From Phycisphaerales bacterium (GTDB lineage: Bacteria; Planctomycetota; Phycisphaerae; Phycisphaerales; UBA1924): 64,000 bases of DNA. The notes beneath the pieces were generated by a model, which had not been told where the DNA came from, searched no databases, and was given only the letters and a program-made list of their open reading frames with translations. This document shows, piece by piece, positions 1 to 8,405 of the stretch. The DNA is taken from NCBI GenBank assembly GCA_947459215.1, contig CANHCQ010000013.1, positions 30,144 to 94,143 on the forward strand. Reading direction: 5' to 3'. Position 1 is the stretch's first letter. Each line of letters begins with the position of its first letter. A program made the position numbers and the translations under genes.

Positions 1-1819
1 CGATGAGGTTCGTCACGTTGCCGTCGAGAATCGAGCTGAACGCCTTGTCGAAACCGATACGGGTGGCGCTCTTGGCGTCGGCTCCGCGGAGGATTTCCTC
101 ACGGATGCGTTCGTACACCAGCACGTTCGAGTCGACGGCCATGCCGAAGGTCAGGATGACGCCGGCGATACCGGGCATGCTGAACGCAGCCTTGTTGAGC
201 GCCAGCGCACCGAGCACGATGATGGCGTTGGCAATGAGCGCGACGACCGCGATCATGCCGGCGCCGAAGTAGTAGACGACAATGAAGCCCGACACGATGA
301 TGATCGAGACGACACCCGACATGAACCCCTTGCTGAGGTTGTCGGCGCCCAGCTCGGGGCCGATGGAGCTCAGCGAGATCGGCTCGGGGCTGAGCTTGGC
401 CTGCAGCGAGCCAGCGCCAAGCACGCGGACGATGTAGCGAATCTCCTCGGGGGGAAAGGAGCCCGTGATCTGTCCGCGGGAGCTGATCGAAGACCGCAGG
501 TTCGGTGCGGTGTACACCTCGTCGTCGAGGAGCACTGCCATCTTGTTGTTGACGTGGTCCTTGGTCAGTTCGCCCAGCAACGCAGCGCCCTGAGCGTCCA
601 TCTGGAAATCGATGGAGGGCAGGCCGGTCTGGTCGCGACCCTCGGATGCCGCCGCGACTCGCCAGTCACCCTCGGCACGCGTCAATCGGCTGCCGCGGAT
701 GTCCCAGCAGAGGATGTAGTACTGACCCTGATACTCCTCGGCGACGTAGCCCTTCGCCATGAAGAACTCAGCCGGGTTCGCGTTCAACCGGTCCAGTTCC
801 GACGTCGACGAATACCACGTCGAGACGCGGTTGATTCGGAACCAACGCACCTCGTTGGAGCGTGAGAACGACGGCCCCCGCTCACGCAGCTCCTGACGCA
901 GACGAGATTCCTCTGCATAGGTCCCCGGATCAACGGTTATGCGGAACGTCAGCACGCCCGCACCCTGGATCATGCGGATCAGGTCCTGCGGGTCGTCGAG
1001 CGACGTGCGCTTGCTGGCGTACGCCGCATACTTGGCCTGCACGCGCTCCAGCTCTTCGACCGCATCCGGGTAGGCAGTCCGGAGCCGGGACAACGCACGC
1101 TCCCGTGGGCTTGGTGTCTGGACCAGCTTGCCGGCCTTGTCGTCGCGGATCGACTCCTGCTTCTCGGAGAGGTTCATCGCCTGACGAACCTCAGCCGCGG
1201 GCAGGAACGTCGCCAGCACGCCCTTGAGCGATTCCTCGGCGTTCAACTCCGCTTCACCGGCCTTGTCGATCAGAACATCGAGTTCGCCCTGCGGTGCGTT
1301 GGCCGCCTGAGCCTTGCCGAGCTCAGACCGCATCAACTTTGCCGTGTCATGCTGGGCGACGAGTTTCTGAAGCAGCTCCTTGCGCTTCGCGTTGGTGTTT
1401 CCGAGTTCCTCGATCTTGGCGGCACGCTCGGCGGCAGGCAGCGAGAGGACGTCCGCGAGGCGATCACGGGTCAGAGCGCCGCGGCCGAGGCTCCGGAGCT
1501 CTTCCTCGTACGCCGCGCGAAGTTCCTTCACTTCCTGGCGGGGCAGCGGCATCGAGATCTCGATGCGGTCGCGTCCCTGGCGGACCATGGAGATCTCGAG
1601 CAGGCCGTCGGGATCGACGCGGTCCTTGAGCGCGGCGATCGTGTCGCTCACCACCCGCGTCGCGTCCTCGTTGTTGCCGATGTCGAGCTGATAGACCAGC
1701 GTCACACCACCGGCGAGGTCCTTGCCGAGGCGCAGCTTCTCCTGAGGCGGGTACATCGCCCAGAAGAAGAAGATCAACATGCCGATGCAGAGACACAGAT
1801 TGCGGTAGAGCTTGCCCAT
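1..1819 (-). CDS. secD: Protein translocase subunit SecD (3' end cut by window edge)
   Basis: SecD is the membrane-bound, proton-motive-force-driven partner of SecYEG that helps pull preproteins across the inner membrane. About 606 residues are visible. There is one N-terminal membrane segment (about residues 5-21), a long periplasmic region rich in charged helices, and then a cluster of membrane segments from about residue 495. The strongest signature is FGMAVDSNVLVYERIREE near residue 555, the conserved membrane motif of SecD. The stretch DKAFSSILDGNVTNLI that follows is also typical. The start ATG at 1819 begins MGKLYRN, just before the first membrane segment. The periplasmic part is longer than in E. 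coli SecD and contains a helical insertion of about 100 residues (roughly residues 100-230). The C terminus lies beyond position 1, so a SecD-SecF fusion cannot be excluded. Upstream yajC and tgt give the classical tgt-yajC-secD order. Confidence 0.97.
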   Translation of the reverse strand, partial: MGKLYRNLCLCIGMLIFFFWAMYPPQEKLRLGKDLAGGVTLVYQLDIGNNEDATRVVSDTIAALKDRVDPDGLLEISMVRQGRDRIEISMPLPRQEVKELRAAYEEELRSLGRGALTRDRLADVLSLPAAERAAKIEELGNTNAKRKELLQKLVAQHDTAKLMRSELGKAQAANAPQGELDVLIDKAGEAELNAEESLKGVLATFLPAAEVRQAMNLSEKQESIRDDKAGKLVQTPSPRERALSRLRTAYPDAVEELERVQAKYAAYASKRTSLDDPQDLIRMIQGAGVLTFRITVDPGTYAEESRLRQELRERGPSFSRSNEVRWFRINRVSTWYSSTSELDRLNANPAEFFMAKGYVAEEYQGQYYILCWDIRGSRLTRAEGDWRVAAASEGRDQTGLPSIDFQMDAQGAALLGELTKDHVNNKMAVLLDDEVYTAPNLRSSISSRGQITGSFPPEEIRYIVRVLGAGSLQAKLSPEPISLSSIGPELGADNLSKGFMSGVVSIIIVSGFIVVYYFGAGMIAVVALIANAIIVLGALALNKAAFSMPGIAGVILTFGMAVDSNVLVYERIREEILRGADAKSATRIGFDKAFSSILDGNVTNLI

Positions 1820-1896
1820 GCGAATCTCAGGATGCCCTTCATGGGGGAACGGGCCGGAGCGATCACCTCGCCCATAGCCCGGGAAAGTCGATCAAC

Positions 1897-2469
1897 TCAA
1901 CGAGCGCCGGCGGTGGCGGCGAGCTTCGGCTCGACGCTGGCTTCGGCGCGCCCATCGTTCTTGCCCTCGGACTTGTCGCCCTTGGACTTCAGGATGCCTT
2001 GGATCGCCGAACGGGCAAAGCGAATGCGACCGTCCTCGACGCGGAGGATCACCTCGTTCTCGCGCAGCTCGGCGATCTCGCCGATGATGCCGCCGATGGT
2101 CTGCACGGTGTCGCCCTTGCCGATCGAGCTGTTCAGTTCCTCGCGCTTCTTCTTCTCTTTGCGGTTGCCGCTCCAGGCCATGAAGATCATGAGCAGCAGA
2201 AAGCCGACCATGATCGCCAGGAACGTGAAGTCGCCGGGTCCGCGGGCAGCCGCTGGCGCGCTCGTGTTTGGAGCGGGTAGCGGCTGCGACTCGGTGCCGG
2301 TGGTCGCCGCCGGCCTCGCGGCAGCGGGAATCCCGACCGGTACCAGCGCCTGCTGGCTTGCCGGAGCGGAGGACTGGCTGGAAACCTGAGCGGCGGGCTG
2401 GCCGACTTGTTGGGCCGCCTGAGCCAGCGTCAGAACCATGTCGTAACCATGCAAGGAATCCGTCTGCAT
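1897..2469 (-). CDS. yajC: Preprotein translocase subunit YajC, long N terminus
   Basis: YajC is a small inner-membrane partner of SecDF. The single membrane segment FTFLAIMVGFLLLMIFMAW (residues 81-99) is followed by the basic stretch GNRKEKKKREE. After that comes the conserved cytoplasmic core with IGKGDTVQTIGGIIGEI and ILRVEDGRIRFARSAI. I chose the ATG at 2469 (MQTDSLHG) because GGAG lies about 5 bases upstream. The ATG at 2439 (MVLTLAQ) lacks a clear ribosome binding site but is possible. At 190 residues the protein is nearly twice the usual YajC length: the first 80 residues are Ala/Pro/Gln-rich and precede the membrane segment. Whether that region is a signal sequence or a periplasmic extension cannot be told from sequence alone. 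It sits 77 bases upstream of secD on the same strand, so co-transcription is likely. Confidence 0.93.
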   Translation of the reverse strand: MQTDSLHGYDMVLTLAQAAQQVGQPAAQVSSQSSAPASQQALVPVGIPAAARPAATTGTESQPLPAPNTSAPAAARGPGDFTFLAIMVGFLLLMIFMAWSGNRKEKKKREELNSSIGKGDTVQTIGGIIGEIAELRENEVILRVEDGRIRFARSAIQGILKSKGDKSEGKNDGRAEASVEPKLAATAGAR

Positions 2470-2619
2470 CGATTCTCCAACGCGCCCAAACGGCGCGGCA
2501 AAGTCACTGTCATCGGTCGTGTCGGGCCTGCCGTCGGCACAATCACCGCCCGGCCGGCACGAACCGCCGATACCCAAAGAACACCGAATCGAGAATGTTA
2601 GGGATGCTCGGGGCCAATG

Positions 2620-3885
2620 TCAGGCTTGACCCGCGTCGGCACCGTCGAAGCCCCCGGCCGCGACTGGCCAGCGGGAGAGGAACTCCGGCCAGCCATCGCT
2701 GCGGATCGTGGCTCTCAGGTCGGCCATGAACCGTTGGAAGTGCCGGAGGTTGTGGAGCGTGACGAGCATGGGGCCGAGCATTTCGTCGGCCATGAAAAGG
2801 TGCCGCAGGTAGGAACGCGAGAAGTGGCCCGCGCCGTCCCCGATCCGCTGCGTTCGGCAAGCCTCGCAGTCGCAACCTTCCTCGATCGGCCTCGGGTCCT
2901 CGGCGAACTGAGCATTGCGGAGCCGCATCTGACCGCGGCTGGTGAACGCGTTGGCGTTGCGGCCGTTGCGGGTGGGGAGCACGCAGTCGAACATGTCCAC
3001 GCCCGCTCGCACGGCGGCGAGGATGTCGCGTTCGTAGCCGACGCCCATCAGGTAACGAGGCTTGGCGTCGGGCAAGAGCGGCGCGGTGAAGCGAACCACG
3101 CGGGCGATGTCGTCGGCCTGCTCCCCCACTGCCACGCCGCCGATCGCGAATCCGGGGCAGTCCATCGCGCAGATGCGTTCAGCCGACCAGCGGCGGCGGT
3201 CGAGATCGGTGCCGCCCTGGACGATGCCGAAGAGCGATTGCTCGTCCTTGCGGGCGTGAGCCTTGATGCAGCGCTCGAGCCAGCGAACAGTGCGTTCGTT
3301 GGCGACGTCGAGCCGGGCGACGTGGTCATAGGCCTTCTTCTTGGAGCGGGGACCACCGGTGGCGTCTCGCTTGGCGGCGCTTGCGAGCCGCGGCTGCGTG
3401 GGCTGCTCAACGTTCGGATCGATCGACGGCGGGCAATCGTCGAAGGCCATCATGATGTCCGGACCGAGCAGGTTCTGGACCTCGGTGGCCCGCTCGGGGG
3501 TGAGTCGGATGCTGCTGCCGTCGACGATGGACTTGAAGGTCACGCCATCGTCGTCCACGGCATTCATTTCAGACAAGCTGAATGCCTGATACCCGCCGGA
3601 GTCGGTCAGGATCGGCCGGTGCCAGTTCATGAAGCGGTGCACGCCGCCCATCTTGGCGACCAGCTCCGGGCCCGGACGGAGGAGCATGTGATAGGTGTTG
3701 TTGAGCAGGATCTCGGCGCCGGTGCGCTCGATCATCTCGGGCAGGATGCCCTTGACCGTGCCCTTGGTACCGACGGGCATGAAGGCGGGGGTTTGGAACG
3801 AGCCGTGCGGCGTGGTCACAACGCCGGTGCGGGCGGCGGAGACGTTGGAGCGGGCGTGGATGTCGAAGCGGAGCGGCGCGGGCAT
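2620..3885 (-). CDS. tgt: tRNA-guanine transglycosylase
   Basis: Tgt exchanges the wobble guanine of tRNAs with GUN anticodons for preQ1, the committed step of queuosine modification. The catalytic landmarks are visible: LTDSGGYQAFSLSEM (binding-site Asp), FGIVQGG, the GVAVGE loop, MFDCVLPTRNGRN (nucleophile Asp) and a zinc site formed by CDCEAC plus a downstream His in TLHN. The ATG at 3885 starts MPAPLRFDIHARS, which fits the family N terminus. The protein is 421 residues, against about 375 for E. coli Tgt. Much of the excess is a Lys/Arg-rich insertion after FDDCPPSIDPN, containing PRSKKKAYDHVARLD. It is 28 bases downstream of the rhomboid gene and upstream of yajC-secD. No other queuosine gene is in the window. 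Confidence 0.97.
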   Translation of the reverse strand: MPAPLRFDIHARSNVSAARTGVVTTPHGSFQTPAFMPVGTKGTVKGILPEMIERTGAEILLNNTYHMLLRPGPELVAKMGGVHRFMNWHRPILTDSGGYQAFSLSEMNAVDDDGVTFKSIVDGSSIRLTPERATEVQNLLGPDIMMAFDDCPPSIDPNVEQPTQPRLASAAKRDATGGPRSKKKAYDHVARLDVANERTVRWLERCIKAHARKDEQSLFGIVQGGTDLDRRRWSAERICAMDCPGFAIGGVAVGEQADDIARVVRFTAPLLPDAKPRYLMGVGYERDILAAVRAGVDMFDCVLPTRNGRNANAFTSRGQMRLRNAQFAEDPRPIEEGCDCEACRTQRIGDGAGHFSRSYLRHLFMADEMLGPMLVTLHNLRHFQRFMADLRATIRSDGWPEFLSRWPVAAGGFDGADAGQA

Positions 3886-3913
3886 CGGACGATCATTCGT
3901 CGGTTCATCCGGC

Positions 3914-5074
3914 TCAGCCGCCGCGGGCCCGCAGGCGGTTGGTGTCGTCGGCGAGGATCTTCTTTTCCCTCTCGGTGAGGCTGGCGATTCCCGAGTCCCT
4001 GACCTTGGCCAGAATGCGATCGACCTCGGCCTGATTCGCGCCCGCGCCACCAATACCACCGCCGCCGCCGAGCCATGACCAGCCTGAACGTGGCTTGCCG
4101 GCCTTCGGGGGCTTGCGCGAGTCGCTGAAAACGTCAAAGAAATCGGTGAGCAGGTGGGAGTTGCGGATGAAGTAATACCCGGCGATCGCGCCGCCGATAT
4201 GGGCGGCCTCGCCACCGGCGTTGTTGCCCGTGATGAGCAGGTTGAACAGCGCGATGCCCACGAAGGCGTACGCCAGCGTGCGCATGCGGAGGGTGACGGG
4301 CGGGAGCATCAACTGCACCTGCGAATCGGGCTCGATCTTGGCGCACGCCATGATGACGCCGAAGACCCCCGCGGAGGCGCCAACGAGCGGAACAGTCGTC
4401 TGATGGATCAGAAGTCCGGGGACGTTGGACACGCCGAAGGAGCGGCCGGCGATGTATCCAAGCAGATTGAGCACCAGATAGAGCAGCCCGCCGAAGATGC
4501 CGGTCACGAGGTAGTAGGCGAGGTAGCGGCGCGACCCGAGGTAGCGTTCGACGACGCCGCCGAAGATGTAGAGGCCGAACATGTTGAAGAAGATGTGCAG
4601 AACGTTCGCATGCAGAAACTGGAAGGTGATGAACCGCCAGACCTGAATCTCGAGGAACGCTTTCTGAGTGGAGAAGTGGCCGAGGGCATCCAGTGGCGAG
4701 CGCACGCGATACTCGGCAACTCCGATCTGCTCGTTGGTCTGCCGATTCATGATCGGCCGCAGCAAGCCCTGACCGACGCGTGTCGTGTCGGTGCGCGACG
4801 CGCGAGTGCCGTCGGGAAGAAAGAACTGATCCAGCTCAACGTTCGTGACACCGACGGGGACCTTGCGGATCTCGAGCACGGGGATCCCCGGCCCGGCCAA
4901 AAGGGTGGCGCCGAGAACAAAGATGACGCAGTTGACGACGATGATCCATGTGTTCACGGACCAGGATCGGAAGTTCCAGACGCCGCCCCACGCGCTTCCG
5001 TCGGCACCGTTCCCCCAGCCGCGGCCGGATCCGCCACCTCTGGGATTGCTGTATTGTCGATCGGCCAGTCCCAT
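3914..5074 (-). CDS. Rhomboid-family intramembrane serine protease
   Basis: Rhomboids cut membrane proteins within the bilayer using a Ser-His dyad. The catalytic serine is Ser234 in VGASAGVFGV and the histidine is His292 in EAAHIGGAIAGYY. His160 and Asn164 in HIFFNMFGLYIFG supply the usual oxyanion-side residues. I count at least six hydrophobic segments: about 42-62, 147-173, 186-208, 230-246, 267-283 and 290-304. Between the first segment and the core lies a soluble loop of about 85 residues (62-147), unusually long. The N terminus (residues 1-35) is Gly-rich. The C-terminal tail is Gly-rich and then charged and helical (NQAEVDRILAKVRDSG). The substrate is unknown. It precedes tgt by 28 bases on the same strand and is probably the first gene of the tgt-yajC-secD unit. 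Confidence 0.93.
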   Translation of the reverse strand: MGLADRQYSNPRGGGSGRGWGNGADGSAWGGVWNFRSWSVNTWIIVVNCVIFVLGATLLAGPGIPVLEIRKVPVGVTNVELDQFFLPDGTRASRTDTTRVGQGLLRPIMNRQTNEQIGVAEYRVRSPLDALGHFSTQKAFLEIQVWRFITFQFLHANVLHIFFNMFGLYIFGGVVERYLGSRRYLAYYLVTGIFGGLLYLVLNLLGYIAGRSFGVSNVPGLLIHQTTVPLVGASAGVFGVIMACAKIEPDSQVQLMLPPVTLRMRTLAYAFVGIALFNLLITGNNAGGEAAHIGGAIAGYYFIRNSHLLTDFFDVFSDSRKPPKAGKPRSGWSWLGGGGGIGGAGANQAEVDRILAKVRDSGIASLTEREKKILADDTNRLRARGG

Positions 5075-5132
5075 CGTCGCTCCATCGCTGCGGAGGTGTC
5101 ACGGGACACCTAGGCCGCATCATGTCTTCTTG

Positions 5133-5160
5133 GCTCCGTCGCTCCGTCGCTCCGTCGCTC
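5133..5160. repeat. Short tandem repeat, 8-bp unit, 3.5 copies
   Basis: The unit gctccgtc is repeated without error at 5133-5140, 5141-5148 and 5149-5156, followed by gctc. It lies in the 94-base gap between the addA stop and the rhomboid start, so it is upstream of the rhomboid gene and downstream of addA. Three exact copies could change length by slippage. No function can be assigned. Confidence 0.75.
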
Positions 5161-5168
5161 GAACCTCC

Positions 5169-8100
5169 TTATCGGCCGAACGGGCCCTCCGGGTTCGAGC
5201 AGGGCAATTCCTCGTAAGTCCCCGTCAGCGGAAACGCCACCACGCACGACACTTTCGCCGGCTCAAGCTTCAGCATGGCGGACACCGCACCCCGATACGC
5301 CTCCATCTGGGCCCGATGCCCTTCCGCGGCGGCCGCGGCACCCTCGCGGACCAACTGCACCTTGAAGTCGATGACCTCGGCCCAGAGAGGCCGTCCTGCG
5401 TTGTCCAGACCGACCACCAGACGATCGATCCGACCGTTCATGGCCTTTGCAGACCGATCCGGAGCGATCGCAAAGGACCATTCCCGAAGGACGGTCGCTC
5501 GCCCACCCCGTGCCAGATAGCGATCCGGAACAAACAGCCCGCCCATGTTGTTGGCGAGACAATCGGCCAACTGCCCGGCGAGCTTCGTGCGTTCATCCTC
5601 TGGGAGCCGGCATTTGGCCGCCGCCAGATCCGCCGCCCGCACCGCCGAGTCCGCCTGACACCACTCGATCGTTTCGAACGCGAAGTGCCACACCTCGCCG
5701 GCCCGCAGGTGCACTCCCCGCGTCAACTCATACGTAAGCATGTCCGACAACGCCCCCTCATCGCCCGCCGACGGCGCGACCATCGCGCCAAGATCAGCAG
5801 CCGCCAGATGGAATCGGACCGTCGGACTGGCGCGGCGCTCCCCTTCGTCGCTCCGCGATGCCGTCGCCACCGAAGCCTCCGAGCCCGCGTGTTCAATCAA
5901 CGACAGCAAGCGCCCGTCCCCCTCGTCCCCCTCGTCGCCGCTGGTAGCGGCATCCCGACTCGTCACATCACCCAGTGCGGCCTTCAGCACCGCGGCGGCA
6001 CTGGGCTGGGTCGCCTTGTTCTTGGTCGGCTGGATCATGATGTCGAGCCGCCGGACCGCCCGTGTCATCGCGACATACAGGCAACTCAGCTCTTCTCGAA
6101 TCACGCGCGACCAGTACCGGTGGGCCATGGCTCGGAGACGCTCGTCTGCGTCCTGCAGTTCCTGTGCCGGATAGATCGTCACCCGCTCCACCGGAGCCAA
6201 TGGATCGCTCTCCCCACGTTCGCCGCGATCGACGATGAGCTTGGGTGTGATCTTCTTCCACGCGCGGTTGAGTTCCGGCAGCACCACCGCGTCAAACTCC
6301 AAGCCCTTGGCGTGATGGATCGTCATCACGGATACCTTCGCCCGCGCCGCATCAACAACCGCGCTCTGCTCCACAGTGCGGATGAAGTCCGCCAGTGTCG
6401 CATGGGTGTCGGCGTCCCACTGACTGGCCAGTCGCTCCATCTCGACGAGTCGCGAGACGCCCAGTTCCGTCAGCCTCGCCGTCAGCGCGAGCCGCAGCGC
6501 CCGCAGCACCGCCGTAAGCCCCGACCTGGCGATCTCCAGCCGTATTCGCTCGGCGCAGCGTCTGTTCGCCGCGGACGACAACGGTTCGTTCAGCCCGACC
6601 AGCCGGCCCAGCGCCGAGGTCGCCACGTGATAGCCAGCCGCACTGTCGCCGGGGTGCTCCGCCAGTTGGAGCAGCGAAAGCACGGCGTTCACCGCGGGCT
6701 CGGCGGTCAGCGGAAAACCGCGGTCCTCGGAGGCATCGATCCCCAGCCGCTTGAGCGCCTCGGCGTAGCGCGTAAGCCGGTTGTTCGTTGACGTCCGCAG
6801 CAGCACCGCGATCGTCCAATCCGGATGATCGCGGTGGATCTGTGCCACCCGCGCGGCGACCTGCTCGATGTGATGGCGTTCCCGTGCCCCGGCGTTCTCC
6901 TTCGCCGCCGAGCTCTCATCGTCATCCGTGTCATCGTCACCGTCGTAGTTCGCCGTCGGCTCAATTGATGCGGTTTCTTCGATCCGCACCGTGCCCGGCA
7001 GGTCCGCCTTCACGGCTTCGTGCCGCTGGAAGAACTCCGACCAGCGCGTCGCCGCCGAGCGATACTCCTGCAGCACGCTGTTCTCCGCGATCGTTCCGAA
7101 CACCGCGTTCACCGCTTCGAGCACGGCGGGCGACGACCGCCAGCTCTTTGCCCGCGTCTGTGCCGGTTCCAGATGCAAGCGCCGCGGCAGTGACGGCAGC
7201 AAGTCCGGCACCGCGTTCCGCCAGCCGTAGAGTGATTGCTTCACATCACCCACCGCAAAGATCGACCGCTCTCCCCCCTGCGACACGATCTCCGCAAGTA
7301 TCGGCTCCAAACACTGATACTGCGACCGTGACGTGTCCTGGAACTCATCGAGCAGCACGTGGTCGATCTTGGAATCCAGCCGGAAGGCCAGCCACTCCGC
7401 ATCGGCTGCCGCCCCGCCCGACAGCAGCAGCCGCGACAGATCGTCGAACGCCACCACGCCCCGCGACCGTTTGGCCTGCTGCAGCGCAGCATCGAAGCCG
7501 GACGCAACCCGGGCCGCCGCTTCGCTCTGATCCGCTAGCTCACCCACCGCCATCAGCCGTACGGCGTCGATAAGCAGCGCCAGATGAGAGAGGTGCGACT
7601 CTGGAATCGGAGCTCTGTAGTACGTGCACTCTCCCGCAAGAACATTCTTGACCAGCGTGTCCCGCAGGAACGAACGCCATTCCCCTCGCACCACCAGCTT
7701 GGTCAGGTCCTCAAGCTTCTTCTTCAGGCGGCTGTCCACGGCGCCTCGCTGGTTCCGCGGCTCTTCCTTGAGCATCGACCGCGCCGTCATTCGCACCAGT
7801 TCCGGATAGCACTCCTTCTGCGGTCGAACCCCCCACCGCCCCTGGTCCGGACACTCGATCCACCCCTCGTGCAGACGTGCCACCGCCGCACGCACCGCTT
7901 CGTACGGTCGCAGCGGCATCTCGCCGAGCATCCTCTCGACGACAGCCGAAAGCTCCTGCACATCCACCGTCTCGAACAACCGATCCAGCGCGTCCTCGAC
8001 GACCAGTTCCTGCTCGGTGTCGTCCATGACGCGCCAGCGCGGCGGGAGCCCCAGATCCGGCGCCACCGCGCGGGCCGCCTGCGTCATGAACGAGTCCAGG

Positions 8101-8405
8101 GTCTGGACACGCGCCGATCCGATCCGTCGCACCAGCGACAGCGCCAGACGCCACGACTCGGATTCCGAGAGCGTTCGCCCGAGAAGAACACCAAGGTCGT
8201 GCCGGGCCTGTGCTTTGGTTGCGCCGTCGAGCAGCCGCTTGAAGACACGCGCCAGCATCTCACCGGCCGCCTTGCGCGTAAACGTCAGCGCGAGAATCCG
8301 ATCCGGACTCGTTCCCCCGCCGAGCAGACCGATGTACCGCCCCGCCAGCTCGAACGTCTTGCCGGATCCGGCCGAAGCCAAGATGACGCTGTTCCGCTCG
8401 CTCAC
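5169..8405 (-). CDS. addA: AddA-type helicase-nuclease of double-strand break repair
   Basis: This is a UvrD-like superfamily 1 helicase with a C-terminal RecB-type nuclease. It would process double-strand ends together with AddB and load RecA. Motifs in order: Walker A ILASAGSGKTFELAGRY at the extreme N terminus (residues 8-24), ALTFTRKAAGEM (motif Ia), LLDEFQDTSRSQ (Walker B), FAVGDVKQSLYGWR (motif III), VMTIHHAKGLEFD (motif V) and LYVAMTRAVRRLD (motif VI). The nuclease core EVIDFKVQ is near residue 1013, followed by a helix with QMEAYRGAV. At 1078 residues it is slightly shorter than B. subtilis AddA. Its ATG overlaps the addB stop by 4 bases (8402-8405), so translation is probably coupled. 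An acidic, Asp/Glu-rich linker (around DGDDDTDDDESS) sits mid-protein. Confidence 0.93.
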   Translation of the reverse strand: MSERNSVILASAGSGKTFELAGRYIGLLGGGTSPDRILALTFTRKAAGEMLARVFKRLLDGATKAQARHDLGVLLGRTLSESESWRLALSLVRRIGSARVQTLDSFMTQAARAVAPDLGLPPRWRVMDDTEQELVVEDALDRLFETVDVQELSAVVERMLGEMPLRPYEAVRAAVARLHEGWIECPDQGRWGVRPQKECYPELVRMTARSMLKEEPRNQRGAVDSRLKKKLEDLTKLVVRGEWRSFLRDTLVKNVLAGECTYYRAPIPESHLSHLALLIDAVRLMAVGELADQSEAAARVASGFDAALQQAKRSRGVVAFDDLSRLLLSGGAAADAEWLAFRLDSKIDHVLLDEFQDTSRSQYQCLEPILAEIVSQGGERSIFAVGDVKQSLYGWRNAVPDLLPSLPRRLHLEPAQTRAKSWRSSPAVLEAVNAVFGTIAENSVLQEYRSAATRWSEFFQRHEAVKADLPGTVRIEETASIEPTANYDGDDDTDDDESSAAKENAGARERHHIEQVAARVAQIHRDHPDWTIAVLLRTSTNNRLTRYAEALKRLGIDASEDRGFPLTAEPAVNAVLSLLQLAEHPGDSAAGYHVATSALGRLVGLNEPLSSAANRRCAERIRLEIARSGLTAVLRALRLALTARLTELGVSRLVEMERLASQWDADTHATLADFIRTVEQSAVVDAARAKVSVMTIHHAKGLEFDAVVLPELNRAWKKITPKLIVDRGERGESDPLAPVERVTIYPAQELQDADERLRAMAHRYWSRVIREELSCLYVAMTRAVRRLDIMIQPTKNKATQPSAAAVLKAALGDVTSRDAATSGDEGDEGDGRLLSLIEHAGSEASVATASRSDEGERRASPTVRFHLAAADLGAMVAPSAGDEGALSDMLTYELTRGVHLRAGEVWHFAFETIEWCQADSAVRAADLAAAKCRLPEDERTKLAGQLADCLANNMGGLFVPDRYLARGGRATVLREWSFAIAPDRSAKAMNGRIDRLVVGLDNAGRPLWAEVIDFKVQLVREGAAAAAEGHRAQMEAYRGAVSAMLKLEPAKVSCVVAFPLTGTYEELPCSNPEGPFGR

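Noticed and set aside
4845..6791. A 648-codon plus-strand open frame opposite addA and the rhomboid gene
   Set aside because: It spans two genes on the other strand, is Arg/His/Pro-rich and lacks motifs.
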